From: Bacteroidales bacterium
GTDB lineage: Bacteria > Bacteroidota > Bacteroidia > Bacteroidales > ML635J-15
NCBI GenBank assembly: GCA_023228725.1
Contig: JALOAQ010000008.1
Location: 1-41,627 of the forward strand
Length of the DNA: 41,627 bases
Direction of reading: 5' to 3'
The notes under the pieces were generated by a model. The model saw only the letters and a list, made by a program, of their open reading frames with translations, did no database searches and was not told where the DNA came from. Positions 25,226 through 33,884 of this stretch are shown piece after piece (within the stretch, counting starts at the first letter, position 1; the number at the start of each line of letters is the position of its first letter). The position numbers and the translations under genes are program-made.

Positions 25226-25879
25226 ATGAATTTATCCGAAAAAACAGTTGAAAGGCTTTTACTTTGTCGCAGAGAATTGTTAAAATACAGGTTTATCGAC
25301 AAGCCACATATATTTTCAAATGATTTAGCCAGAATTTTAAATATTAAACCAGAACAATTACGACAAGACTTCTTAACTGCAGGAGTTTCGGCAGGTAGCA
25401 ACAGAAACGGCTATGATGTAAATCTTCTTATTGAGGAGATTGAGGAAAAAGTTGCTTTAAAGCAAATGAAAAAAGTTGCTTTTATAGGAGATGCGTCTTT
25501 AGTTGATGTTTATAAAAATTTTATTGATTCAGGTTTAATTGAATTTCAAATTACAGCTATATTTAGTTTTAATCCTGAAAACAAATCTTTGCATAATATT
25601 CCTTGTTTTACATTTGACAAAATGACAGAAATAATCCCAAAATTAAATATAGAAATTGTGATTGTTGCTGCTTGTGCTGAACTTGTAAAAGATATTGTGG
25701 ATAGCCTAAGTTTATGTAATATAAAAGGAATTATTAATTTATCTTCTGAAAATATTTTACCAGGTAAGGAAATGGTTGTTGAAAATTTTGATTTACTTTC
25801 GGCAATTGAAAAAGTGAATTTTCGATTAAATTTTAATGAAGAATTAAAAAAATTTAAGTCTAAAGCAAAAAAACTATAA
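25226..25879 (+). CDS. Rex-like redox-sensing regulator with altered NAD-binding loop
   Basis: A 217-residue protein with the two-domain layout of Rex, the NADH/NAD+-responsive repressor. Residues 1-66 form a winged helix with SNDLARILNIKPEQLRQDF at 31-49 and NGYDVNLLIEEI as in Rex. A Rossmann-type domain follows with IEIVIVAACAELVKDIVDSL and GIINLS near 140-170 and a VVENFDLLSAIEKV C-terminus. The expected glycine-rich loop (GAGNLG in typical Rex) reads GDASLV at 88-93, having lost two of three glycines, so NAD(H) binding may be weakened or changed. Its position in the hyp operon points to redox control of hydrogenase genes; that link is inferred. The stop overlaps the next start as TAATG. 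Confidence 0.82.
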   Translation: MNLSEKTVERLLLCRRELLKYRFIDKPHIFSNDLARILNIKPEQLRQDFLTAGVSAGSNRNGYDVNLLIEEIEEKVALKQMKKVAFIGDASLVDVYKNFIDSGLIEFQITAIFSFNPENKSLHNIPCFTFDKMTEIIPKLNIEIVIVAACAELVKDIVDSLSLCNIKGIINLSSENILPGKEMVVENFDLLSAIEKVNFRLNFNEELKKFKSKAKKL

Positions 25880-26169
25880 TGGAAGAGAAATTCTACCCTG
25901 AAAATATTTTCCAAAAAATTTCTAAAATTTACAATATAGAAAAGTTTGAGCGAACAATCATTTTAGAAAGTTTAAAAATATTAAACCCAAATTTAGAAAA
26001 AACTTTGCAGGAATATTTATTGCTTTTCGATTCATATAGGTTTATAAAAAGTGACAAAAATCTTATGTTTATCTCTCGTGATTTATGGCAAACAGAATTG
26101 AATAAATTTAGAGAAATGTTGGAGAAGGAATACTTAAAAATTGAGTTTGAACTAAATAAACTTTCTTAA
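25879..26169 (+). CDS. Small protein of unknown function coupled to the Rex-like gene
   Basis: I do not recognise this 96-residue protein. It is Lys/Glu-rich, lacks cysteines and histidines, has no signal peptide or membrane segment, and looks mostly helical: residues ~10-30, 38-50 and an amphipathic C-terminal stretch ~65-96. Its ATG overlaps the stop of the Rex-like gene by one base (TAATG), which implies translational coupling, and it ends the hyp operon just before a hairpin. A small partner or co-regulator of the Rex-like protein, or a hydrogenase accessory protein, is possible; neither can be shown from the sequence. Confidence 0.7.
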   Translation: MEEKFYPENIFQKISKIYNIEKFERTIILESLKILNPNLEKTLQEYLLLFDSYRFIKSDKNLMFISRDLWQTELNKFREMLEKEYLKIEFELNKLS

Positions 26170-26189
26170 TTTAGTTTAGAAAATAAAAA

Positions 26190-26208
26190 AAGCCACACTT
26201 GGTGGCTT
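26190..26208. terminator. Hairpin terminator between convergent genes
   Basis: AAGCCAC and GTGGCTT form a perfect 7-bp stem with loop ACTTG. On the minus strand it is followed by a run of T, so it best fits the end of the C25 peptidase gene, but it also lies 20 bases after the last gene of the hyp operon and may serve both. Confidence 0.75.
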
Positions 26209-26214
26209 AATTTA

Positions 26215-29200
26215 TTATTTAATTACAAGTTTGTGCATCGACTCTTTGTTTTCAAATTTAATTTTAAGCAAATACATTCCTGGTTTTAGACTTTTAGTAT
26301 CAATATTAGAAATGTTAGAATTAGGTATAGTTTCAAAAATAACTTGTCCTAAAACATTTGTAAGATAAATTTTTTCAGCTTTAGTTCCTTGAATTTCAAC
26401 ACTTACAAAATCTCTAGCAGGATTTGGGAAAATATTAATTCTAGTTTCATATTGAGATATTCCACTTGTCCACGAAATTGAAAATGGTTTAGTTTCAACA
26501 CAATTTGCAGCATCCACCAGCATTACTGAATAATTTCCAGGTAAAAGATTTTCAATATTTAAACCTTGTTCATTATTAGACCATAAAATTTGATACGGAG
26601 CAGTTCCACCGATGATTACAATACTAGCAGAACCGTCAGCTTCAAATTCGCCTGTTGCATGAATTACTTCAACTTCCACGCTTGGTGGGTTAGAAATGTA
26701 AATATAATTTTCTTTAATATTTTCGTCATTTCCAAACTCATTTTCTACAGATAAACTTACAGTATAAAAACCTGGATTTTCATAAATATGATTAGGATTT
26801 TGTTGGTTTGAAGTGTGTCCATCTCCAAAATCCCAAGTCCAAGTTGTTGGCTGATTATTGCTCAAATCAGAAAATTGAATTTCGTTTCCTAAACAAGTAA
26901 CAATATTATCAGCAGAAAAATCAGCAATCGGAACAGCAGGAGCTTGTTCTTGTTCAAGAATTACACATTCTGAACTAGAACAATTATTTGCATCTGTAAG
27001 TGTTAGGCAATATTCACCAGCGTTTAAACCGTAAATTTCATTTCCTGATTCTCCTGGAATTGACCATTGATAGCTATAAGGAGCTGTGCCATTAGTTACT
27101 GTAGCCGTGACGCTTCCATCATTTGTAATATCCCAAGTTTCGGAGTTTGCTGTTAACACAATTACTGGGATTTCGTAAACTTCAATATAATCAGTTTTTA
27201 TTAAAACATTTTCGCCTTCTAAATTACTGACTGTTAAGCTAACAGAATAAATACCTGCTTGCTCGTAATTGTGAATTGGATTTTGTTGAGTTGAAGTTTG
27301 TTCGTCTCCAAAATCCCAGAACCAAGAGTCAGGCATATAAAGTGATAAATCTGTAAATTGAACTTCTAAATTGCCACAAGCTGATGTTTGGTTTGCTTGA
27401 AAATCTGCAAGTGGCGGAACATCTTCGGTATAAACATTTGCACATTGCTCATTAGAACAATTATTTGCATCTGTAAGTGTTAGGCAATATTCACCAGCGT
27501 TTAAACCGTAAATTTCATTTCCTGCTTCTCCTGGAATTGACCATTGATAGCTATAAGGAGCTGTAGCATTAGTAATTGTAGCTGTGATACTACCATCATT
27601 TTCATTTGGAGCAGATTCATTATTTGCAAACAAAGAGATTTCCGGAATTGGGTTAAGAGTAATATTTACATTATCACTTGCTGTACAGCCAAATTCATTT
27701 TCAACCACAACAGTATAATTACCTGTATTATTTGCTTCAAAAATTTGTCCACCTAAATTTCCATTCCAAGTATAAGAATTGAAACCACTACCAGCATCTA
27801 AGTTAATCGAACTAGCACATTGTATTTGGTCTTCACCCAAATTAACACTTGGTACAGGATTTATTGTAGCAATAACTTGGGTTCGAGAGCTATAGCAAGC
27901 TTGTTCATATTCAACAATCCAGTTATAGAAATAATAATATAAGTTTAAATCATCAGCAGTATTTCCAACTATACTCACAACCCCATCAAGATTGTAAGGA
28001 TAAGAAGCGCCTGTTTGATTTCGGTATAATCTATTATAATTACTGCTACCCATTAATTTATATCCTGTTCCTGCCGGCACATAAAAATCTAAGTTTACAG
28101 TTAGATTTGTATTTGTTTGACCATATGCTACATTTACAACCTTAGTGTATAAAGTTACATTTTCACTATCCACTAATGTAATAGTTTTATTTCCTGTATT
28201 AGAACTACGAATTACAACAGAAACAAGAGTAAAATCACGTTCTGCATTAAAATACAAGCCATGCTGTGCTGGTGCATTAAAAAATCCTCCTGTTCCAAAA
28301 TTATAGTTTTCTGGTCCCACGTTTCCCGTTTCTTCGGTTATTATTTGCGATTCAACATAAAAATCTGTTGTATTTGTAAATGTATTAGTATAAGTATCTC
28401 CTGTATTCATTGCTGTTCCACCAATTGGTGTATTATACCAAACTAAATTTCCATTTCCTGAAGCATATAAACTTAATTCAGCACTTCCGCAGGCGTTAGC
28501 ACCGGTAGTTGTAGGAGCTTCAGGCATATCAATGATAACAGCATTTGTAATTATTTTGGTATCATTACCATAATCATTTGTAACATTTAAGGAAACAGTA
28601 TATGTACCTGAGCTTGCATAATTATGAGTTGGGTTTTGTTCTACACTTATATTTCCATCTCCAAAATCCCATGACCAAGAATCAGCTAAGAATGACATAT
28701 CTGTAAAATTTACTTCACCAGAACAAAACTCCGGTCCATTTATAGAAAAATCAGCTGTTGGGGGAATATTTGGACTAATTAAATTAAAAGTATAATCTTC
28801 AACTTCGCCATATCCAGAATTTCCACAAGGTGTTGAATTAGGATTATATGATGTGCTTGTATCATGTAAACGTATTCTAACCCTTACAGGTCCAGATGTT
28901 GCCTCATTTGGAACAGTAATATTTCCAGAATACGGACCAGCACCATTTGAAGAGGTAAATACATTTTCTCCGTCATCAACAAAATTGCCATTTCTATTCC
29001 AATCCACCCAAATTAATACTTGGTCGCTTGAATACCCATTGGCAGTAGTTACAGTAAAAGGATAAGTTTGACCTATCATTAAATCTGTAGAAATATTAGT
29101 AAAATCAGTATATGTAGATTTACCTGAAGAATTATTTATTGTATTACAAGTAAAATTACTAATTCCTTCATAAGCAGCACTTGAAGAGCCTGCTGAACAA

Positions 29201-31842
29201 TAATCCGGCAGAGAAACAGTAATATAAGCATTTTTTTGTTCTATATCATTTCCATAATTATTTGAAACTGTTAATTTAACATTATAAATTCCGGGCATAT
29301 TATAGACAACACTTGGATTTTGTTGCGAGCTAGTTGCAGGTACCCCTCCTTCAAACTCCCAATCCCAAGATAATGGATTATTTATAGATAAATCAGTAAA
29401 ATTAACCGTAGCCCCCATGCTTACACTTGTTTGATTAGCAACAAAATCGGCACTTGGTGGATTTGTATTTACATTTACTGTAATATAATTGGTTTTGGTT
29501 TTAGTATCATTACCCAAAGAATTTGTTATAGTTAAACTCACTGTATAAGTTCCAACAGAAGAGTATATATGGCTTGGGTTTTGTTCGTTTGAAGTTTGTC
29601 CATCTCCAAAATCCCATTCCCAACTATTAGCATATTGGGAAGCATCTGTAAAATTAACTGTTTCTCCTTCCAAAATACTTGTTGGATTTGCATTAAAATC
29701 AGCAATTGGAGGATTTGGAGTAATTGGAACAACATCCTCGTTAATATACGGAACTCTATCCTGCTTTGTACCAACTATGCAATGTTGAGTACCGGTAAGT
29801 GGAGGAAAGTTTAGATTTACAGAAGTTCCACTACCCGACCATTTTGCGTCTAATAAAACATTATCCTTTGAAATTGCAACATATGTATAAGGTTCTGTAT
29901 TTACAGTTAATGAGCTAGCACCTGTAATTGGATTTGCAAAAGAAAGTGATAATGCATTTGGTTTTGACATATAAGGCATTAAAGAAGGATCTCCAGAAAC
30001 ATGATAAATTTCCCAATAATATTGCTTAAGGTCAGTTTGCGAACTAGCCTGAACAGCTAAATTTCCACAAGTAATAATTTGTGAAGCTGTGTAATACCAA
30101 TCAGAATAAGGCTCTCCATTTTCATGAAAAATTCCATCCATAAAACCCAAGCCTGTATTTGAATAATTATATGCTGTAATATTTCCTGCATCTATTGTTG
30201 AATTAGAAACTAAACCAAGCCCCCAATAAGTATCTTCGTACCAATAGGAACTATTAGAAGTTCCAATATAGCCAACCGCTCCAGCATCTTTAGTATATAA
30301 AAGTGTTTCACCAAAAGCATCACTCTTATTAAATTCAAAAGACAAGCAACAATTACCAATTAAAAATGGGTATTTATCTTTATTTTGCCAATTTGGTATA
30401 TTGGAATTTACAACAGCAGGATCTGCCCAACCATTATGATCGCAATGAGCAGTATAATTTCCAAAACCAAGACCAGCGGCAATTTTTGAATTTATATTAC
30501 TAGAAGCACCTGAACTATTTGATGTAACAACAGAATAAGGATAAGAAGTAGAATTATAATAGTAAGCATAAATATTTGCAAAACCATGAGCTGTATTAAA
30601 ATAATTATTTACTCCATACAAAACAGCAGCATTTCCACACTTATTTGCCCAATAAGAGTCAACACCTGCAACTAAAAGTGCATTATCTAAATAATCGAAA
30701 TTTGACAGAGAATATTGTTCATAAGGCAAAATTTTATCCAAAGCATTTTGAAGCTCAGTAGTTGATTCTGCAGAAATTCTACCATAATACATATCCGGCA
30801 AATAATCACTTGTTCCATCAAAACAAGCAAAATAAAGATCAGTAATATGGTTATTCCCAGAAACCTTAGTTGCAAAGGCAGGAATAGAGTAATTACCACT
30901 ATGATCTCCAATAATTAAACAATAAATTGGAGCAGGATCAGAACTTGTGGCAGCATTGTATAAACCTTGCAAATAATTTTTAATTGTAGTATTTGAAGTA
31001 CCGCTTGCAACATAATGTTCAATTACATTAAATCCTTGTTTAGTTTTCCATTGTACAAAAGGCTGCAAAGTTGATTGAAAAGTTTGGTTTGCAACAATAA
31101 CATATTTTAAGGGAGCAGAAAAATTTGTAAGTGCATCTTTTGTTGCAGGAGCAGAATAATTAATAAGTTGAGAATAAGCTCCTTCAAACTCTGGAGAATA
31201 ATACTTATTTTTCATTTCTTCAGTTAGAGATAAGTCAGCATTAACAAAATTAATCTCAAAATCTAAATCATTATAAACAATTAAAGTATTTTCCACAGGA
31301 TTATAATGATAAGGGCGAACAATAATACTAGCAATTCTCACACCACGCATTGTTCCATATATTTCAGCTTTTACAATATCTTCGGTATCATAAAAATCTG
31401 TATTATAATAATTTTCATCAATAACAAAATGTTGCTCTTCTATTGGTGTGCTCTTGCTGTACGAGGGTTGAATAGGCTCAATTTTATTAATTCCATATTC
31501 TGAAAGATTAATAACTTCTTGAGAATACCCAATTATAACTATTTGAATTTCAGCCGCTTGAGGCACTTCAATCATTTTGCTTAGAGTTGGCAAACCGGCT
31601 TGTCCTACAGGTCCAGAAGCAACAAAACCTTCTAAATCTATACTTGCAAATTCACGATTTTCTATAATTTTATTGCTAGCTCTTAGCTCTTTCATTTGCA
31701 ATTTAGCTGAAAAGCTAGTTGGCGTAAAGCCTTTAAATTCAAGTTTATTATAGCTTGTAGATAAAGGAATAATCTCTGTTTGTTGAGAAAATAGAAAAAC
31801 ACTAACAATTAAAAAAATAAAAAATAAAAGTAATTTTTTCAT
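26215..31842 (-). CDS. Secreted C25 (gingipain-like) peptidase with PKD, GEVED and SprB-like modules and type IX sorting domain
   Basis: An 1875-residue exported cysteine peptidase candidate. I chose the ATG at 31842 because it gives a clean signal peptide MKKLLLFFIFLIVSVFLFS; the longer reading needs a TTG. A propeptide-like region (to ~225) precedes the C25 catalytic domain (~240-620), with probable catalytic His469 in HCDHNGW and Cys499 in GNCCLSFEF. A mosaic tail follows: two PKD domains (~715-880), a GEVED domain (~880-1030, ending GEVEDYTFNL), a third PKD, an Ig-like segment, an unassigned stretch (~1175-1335), then SprB-like repeats alternating with PKD domains four and five, and a third SprB-like unit. 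The last ~75 residues (NIFPNPARDF...GMYLLKIKF) are a type A type IX sorting domain. Two SprB-like units share a 112-bp DNA repeat. Export by the PorP/GldKLMN system in this window is expected. Substrate is unknown. Confidence 0.9.
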   Translation of the reverse strand: MKKLLLFFIFLIVSVFLFSQQTEIIPLSTSYNKLEFKGFTPTSFSAKLQMKELRASNKIIENREFASIDLEGFVASGPVGQAGLPTLSKMIEVPQAAEIQIVIIGYSQEVINLSEYGINKIEPIQPSYSKSTPIEEQHFVIDENYYNTDFYDTEDIVKAEIYGTMRGVRIASIIVRPYHYNPVENTLIVYNDLDFEINFVNADLSLTEEMKNKYYSPEFEGAYSQLINYSAPATKDALTNFSAPLKYVIVANQTFQSTLQPFVQWKTKQGFNVIEHYVASGTSNTTIKNYLQGLYNAATSSDPAPIYCLIIGDHSGNYSIPAFATKVSGNNHITDLYFACFDGTSDYLPDMYYGRISAESTTELQNALDKILPYEQYSLSNFDYLDNALLVAGVDSYWANKCGNAAVLYGVNNYFNTAHGFANIYAYYYNSTSYPYSVVTSNSSGASSNINSKIAAGLGFGNYTAHCDHNGWADPAVVNSNIPNWQNKDKYPFLIGNCCLSFEFNKSDAFGETLLYTKDAGAVGYIGTSNSSYWYEDTYWGLGLVSNSTIDAGNITAYNYSNTGLGFMDGIFHENGEPYSDWYYTASQIITCGNLAVQASSQTDLKQYYWEIYHVSGDPSLMPYMSKPNALSLSFANPITGASSLTVNTEPYTYVAISKDNVLLDAKWSGSGTSVNLNFPPLTGTQHCIVGTKQDRVPYINEDVVPITPNPPIADFNANPTSILEGETVNFTDASQYANSWEWDFGDGQTSNEQNPSHIYSSVGTYTVSLTITNSLGNDTKTKTNYITVNVNTNPPSADFVANQTSVSMGATVNFTDLSINNPLSWDWEFEGGVPATSSQQNPSVVYNMPGIYNVKLTVSNNYGNDIEQKNAYITVSLPDYCSAGSSSAAYEGISNFTCNTINNSSGKSTYTDFTNISTDLMIGQTYPFTVTTANGYSSDQVLIWVDWNRNGNFVDDGENVFTSSNGAGPYSGNITVPNEATSGPVRVRIRLHDTSTSYNPNSTPCGNSGYGEVEDYTFNLISPNIPPTADFSINGPEFCSGEVNFTDMSFLADSWSWDFGDGNISVEQNPTHNYASSGTYTVSLNVTNDYGNDTKIITNAVIIDMPEAPTTTGANACGSAELSLYASGNGNLVWYNTPIGGTAMNTGDTYTNTFTNTTDFYVESQIITEETGNVGPENYNFGTGGFFNAPAQHGLYFNAERDFTLVSVVIRSSNTGNKTITLVDSENVTLYTKVVNVAYGQTNTNLTVNLDFYVPAGTGYKLMGSSNYNRLYRNQTGASYPYNLDGVVSIVGNTADDLNLYYYFYNWIVEYEQACYSSRTQVIATINPVPSVNLGEDQIQCASSINLDAGSGFNSYTWNGNLGGQIFEANNTGNYTVVVENEFGCTASDNVNITLNPIPEISLFANNESAPNENDGSITATITNATAPYSYQWSIPGEAGNEIYGLNAGEYCLTLTDANNCSNEQCANVYTEDVPPLADFQANQTSACGNLEVQFTDLSLYMPDSWFWDFGDEQTSTQQNPIHNYEQAGIYSVSLTVSNLEGENVLIKTDYIEVYEIPVIVLTANSETWDITNDGSVTATVTNGTAPYSYQWSIPGESGNEIYGLNAGEYCLTLTDANNCSSSECVILEQEQAPAVPIADFSADNIVTCLGNEIQFSDLSNNQPTTWTWDFGDGHTSNQQNPNHIYENPGFYTVSLSVENEFGNDENIKENYIYISNPPSVEVEVIHATGEFEADGSASIVIIGGTAPYQILWSNNEQGLNIENLLPGNYSVMLVDAANCVETKPFSISWTSGISQYETRINIFPNPARDFVSVEIQGTKAEKIYLTNVLGQVIFETIPNSNISNIDTKSLKPGMYLLKIKFENKESMHKLVIK
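26976..27087 (-). repeat. 112-bp direct repeat, copy 1 (SprB-like unit)
   Basis: Identical to 27453-27564 except for one base (position 27046 area, A versus C on the plus strand), which changes Ser to Ala in SIPGE(S/A)GNEIYG. The copies are 477 bases apart and lie in two SprB-like units of the C25 peptidase gene; flanking sequence has diverged. Confidence 0.92.
27453..27564 (-). repeat. 112-bp direct repeat, copy 2 (SprB-like unit)
   Basis: Second copy of the unit described at 26976-27087, in the preceding SprB-like repeat of the same protein. Third-position identity across the whole unit points to recent duplication or gene conversion. Confidence 0.92.
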
Positions 31843-31998
31843 AAAATTTATAATATATTTAATAATAAATAATTTCAATAAAAATAATCAATTTTATATT
31901 TACTTAGGAAAAAATAAATAAATTTTATATTAACAAAGTTTAAATTTCATAAACCAAGTTATAATAATATACAATTTGCAGGATTTAGCTAAACTTAA

Positions 31999-32460
31999 TT
32001 AATTATATTTATGTTTCCCGAGTTTCAAATCACAACTAACTTCATAAACATAATGGCAGGGTTCATCACAAAGATTTTTAAAAAATTTTGTTTTCACTAC
32101 CGCATCATTTATTACATAAATTATTTTATCATCTTGCAAGTATTCAGCAACCACAGTATATTTTTGGTTTGGCTGAACTTCTATCCATAACTCATTATTA
32201 TCTGTGCATCCTTGCATCCAAATAGCAGAAGAAAAAGCATTACCTGAATATACAGTAAAATAAACTTCTTCTTTATATTTTTTCATATTAAAAATTAATT
32301 TCATTTCAACCAATTGGGGTAAGTTTTCGTAACAATATTGACAATCAATGGTTTCGCTATCAACGTTTTGAATATAATCATCATCACAGGAGTTTAAGAA
32401 TAACATTAAACTTAAACTACTAATAACGAATAATATATTTATGTTTAGTGATGTTTTCAT
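31999..32460 (-). CDS. Cys-rich putative surface lipoprotein, unknown function
   Basis: A 153-residue protein not recognised as a known family. The N-terminus is a lipoprotein signal ending in LMLFLNSC, and the Cys is followed by three Asp residues; acidic residues after the Cys resemble the surface-export signal described for Bacteroidota lipoproteins, so exposure at the outer face is plausible. The mature part has eight-odd cysteines in groups (DCQYC, QGC, LCDEPCHYVYEVSC), possibly disulfide-linked, and beta-rich segments such as QKYTVVAEYLQDDKIIYVI. Its first 41 bases overlap the end of the ankyrin-repeat gene upstream, so the two are very likely co-expressed. A role linked to that protein is an inference. 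Confidence 0.75.
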   Translation of the reverse strand: MKTSLNINILFVISSLSLMLFLNSCDDDYIQNVDSETIDCQYCYENLPQLVEMKLIFNMKKYKEEVYFTVYSGNAFSSAIWMQGCTDNNELWIEVQPNQKYTVVAEYLQDDKIIYVINDAVVKTKFFKNLCDEPCHYVYEVSCDLKLGKHKYN

Positions 32461-33808
32461 TATTTCTAAAATTAATTAAAAAATTTAAACTTAGCGAATA
32501 AAAAAACTTAGATTGAGCATATATATTCGTATTTAAATATTCTGTAGAAAGTTTGATTTTCGCATCAGTTCTATTATGAAGGCTAATCCCTAAAAATGGA
32601 GAAACTCCGATTTCATCAACAATTTTATTTTCTATCCCGTCAAATTCTCCCCACCATTTTACAGCTCTTAATCCTGCATAAAAATCCATATAAAAATTCT
32701 TTTTACTTCTTATCAATTTAAAATTTTTTAAACCAAGCACATACAATCCTTTTCTAGATTCCCGCAATTGGTAATAGGAGTAATTATCAATGGCTTGTAA
32801 AATCAATTTTTCGAAATGTCGATAAAAAAACCCTGTTTCAAATTCAATTCCATATCTAGGTTCTAAAATACTAAGGCTAGTTGTCCAAAAAAAATCGGTT
32901 TTACTAAACATCAAGGATTGATTTAAGCCTAATCTATCAAACCATAAATAATTAAAATCTTTTATCCCGAGATTTTTAATAATTTTTTTAGTTTTTCTAT
33001 TTCCGCTATATTTTGCTAATGTTTTTGGTGTATAAACAGAGTTTATAGTATCCCTAAGTTCATAATTATTTTCTAAAAACCAATTTAACATTTCGTATTG
33101 GCCATAAATAATTGAAGACTCTATTGGTTTTATCCCAAAAATATTTTCTTTTAGGTCAATTTCATTACTAAAATTTTCAAAATACCAGATATTAGAATTT
33201 TCTGCTGCTAAATGAAAAACATTAGACGAATCTTCAAGCACAAAATTAGCATTTGCATCATATAAACGCAACAGCATAATAGCATTATTGTTATTATACA
33301 TCACCGCATAAATTAGAGGCGTGAAATCATAAATATCTTTCAGGTCAGGTTTAGCATTATTAGACAACAATAAATCTAGGATAGGATAATACCCATAAAT
33401 ACATGCATAATGCACACAAGTTCTTCCGTCAAAATCTATTGCATCAATATCGGCTTTAGCTTTAATTAAATTACTTGCAATTTTGATATGATTAAATTTT
33501 ATTGCACTATGCAGGGCTGTATTTCCATTTTCAAACGAACTTAAATTTAAGTCGGCTTTATTTTTTATTAGAAAATCAACAATGGAATCGTGTCCTTGTT
33601 CAGCAGCAAACATTAGAGCCGAAACACCCCAATAATCAACAAAGTTGACATTTGTTTTATTATTTCGAATAATATCTTTAACTCCATCAAAATCCCCACT
33701 ATAGGCAAAATACAAAAGCTGATCACCATAGAAATAATATTCATCTGATTGGGAAAATGAATTAGTAAATAATAAAATACAGAAATATGCAAGTAAAAAT
33801 TTTTTCAC
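32420..33808 (-). CDS. Exported ankyrin-repeat protein with barrel-like C-terminal domain
   Basis: A 462-residue protein starting with GTG and a signal peptide MKKFLLAYFCILLFTNSFS, so the ankyrin repeats act outside the cytoplasm. About six repeats span residues ~35-260, with clear units such as WGVSALMFAAEQGHDSIVDFLI, here cut to GVSALMFAAEQGHDSIVDFL, NTALHSAIKFNHIKIASNLI and RTCVHYACIYGYYPILDLLL. Residues ~285-462 switch to alternating hydrophobic/aromatic strands (SLSILEPRYGIEFETGFFY, YMDFYAGLRAVKW, FFYSLSLNFLINFRNN) that resemble a small outer-membrane beta-barrel. This would display or tether a periplasmic ankyrin domain. The lipoprotein gene overlaps its 3' end. The barrel reading is moderate; the ankyrin call is firm. 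Confidence 0.8.
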   Translation of the reverse strand: MKKFLLAYFCILLFTNSFSQSDEYYFYGDQLLYFAYSGDFDGVKDIIRNNKTNVNFVDYWGVSALMFAAEQGHDSIVDFLIKNKADLNLSSFENGNTALHSAIKFNHIKIASNLIKAKADIDAIDFDGRTCVHYACIYGYYPILDLLLSNNAKPDLKDIYDFTPLIYAVMYNNNNAIMLLRLYDANANFVLEDSSNVFHLAAENSNIWYFENFSNEIDLKENIFGIKPIESSIIYGQYEMLNWFLENNYELRDTINSVYTPKTLAKYSGNRKTKKIIKNLGIKDFNYLWFDRLGLNQSLMFSKTDFFWTTSLSILEPRYGIEFETGFFYRHFEKLILQAIDNYSYYQLRESRKGLYVLGLKNFKLIRSKKNFYMDFYAGLRAVKWWGEFDGIENKIVDEIGVSPFLGISLHNRTDAKIKLSTEYLNTNIYAQSKFFYSLSLNFLINFRNNENITKHKYIIRY

Positions 33809-33867
33809 GTAACAAATTTAAAAAATATTTTCTAAAAAACTATATTTTTAAGCTAAATTAAATTTTG

Positions 33868-33875
33868 TATTTTTG
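33868..33875 (+). promoter_or_regulatory. -7 element of the tRNA-Arg gene
   Basis: TATTTTTG matches TAnnTTTG and ends 9 bases before the first base of the tRNA, the spacing expected for a start a few bases upstream of the mature 5' end. Confidence 0.5.
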
Positions 33876-33884
33876 CAGGATTAT

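Noticed and set aside
26215..29800. Repeated short motif (ATCTCCAAAATCCCA and variants) spaced through the peptidase gene as a CRISPR-like array.
   Set aside because: It is the reverse complement of codons for the conserved WDFGDG motif of PKD domains; spacing follows protein domains, not spacers.
33813..33820. TAAATTTG on the minus strand just upstream of the ankyrin-repeat gene as a promoter.
   Set aside because: It is only about 5 bases from the GTG start, so the transcript would begin at or after the start codon.
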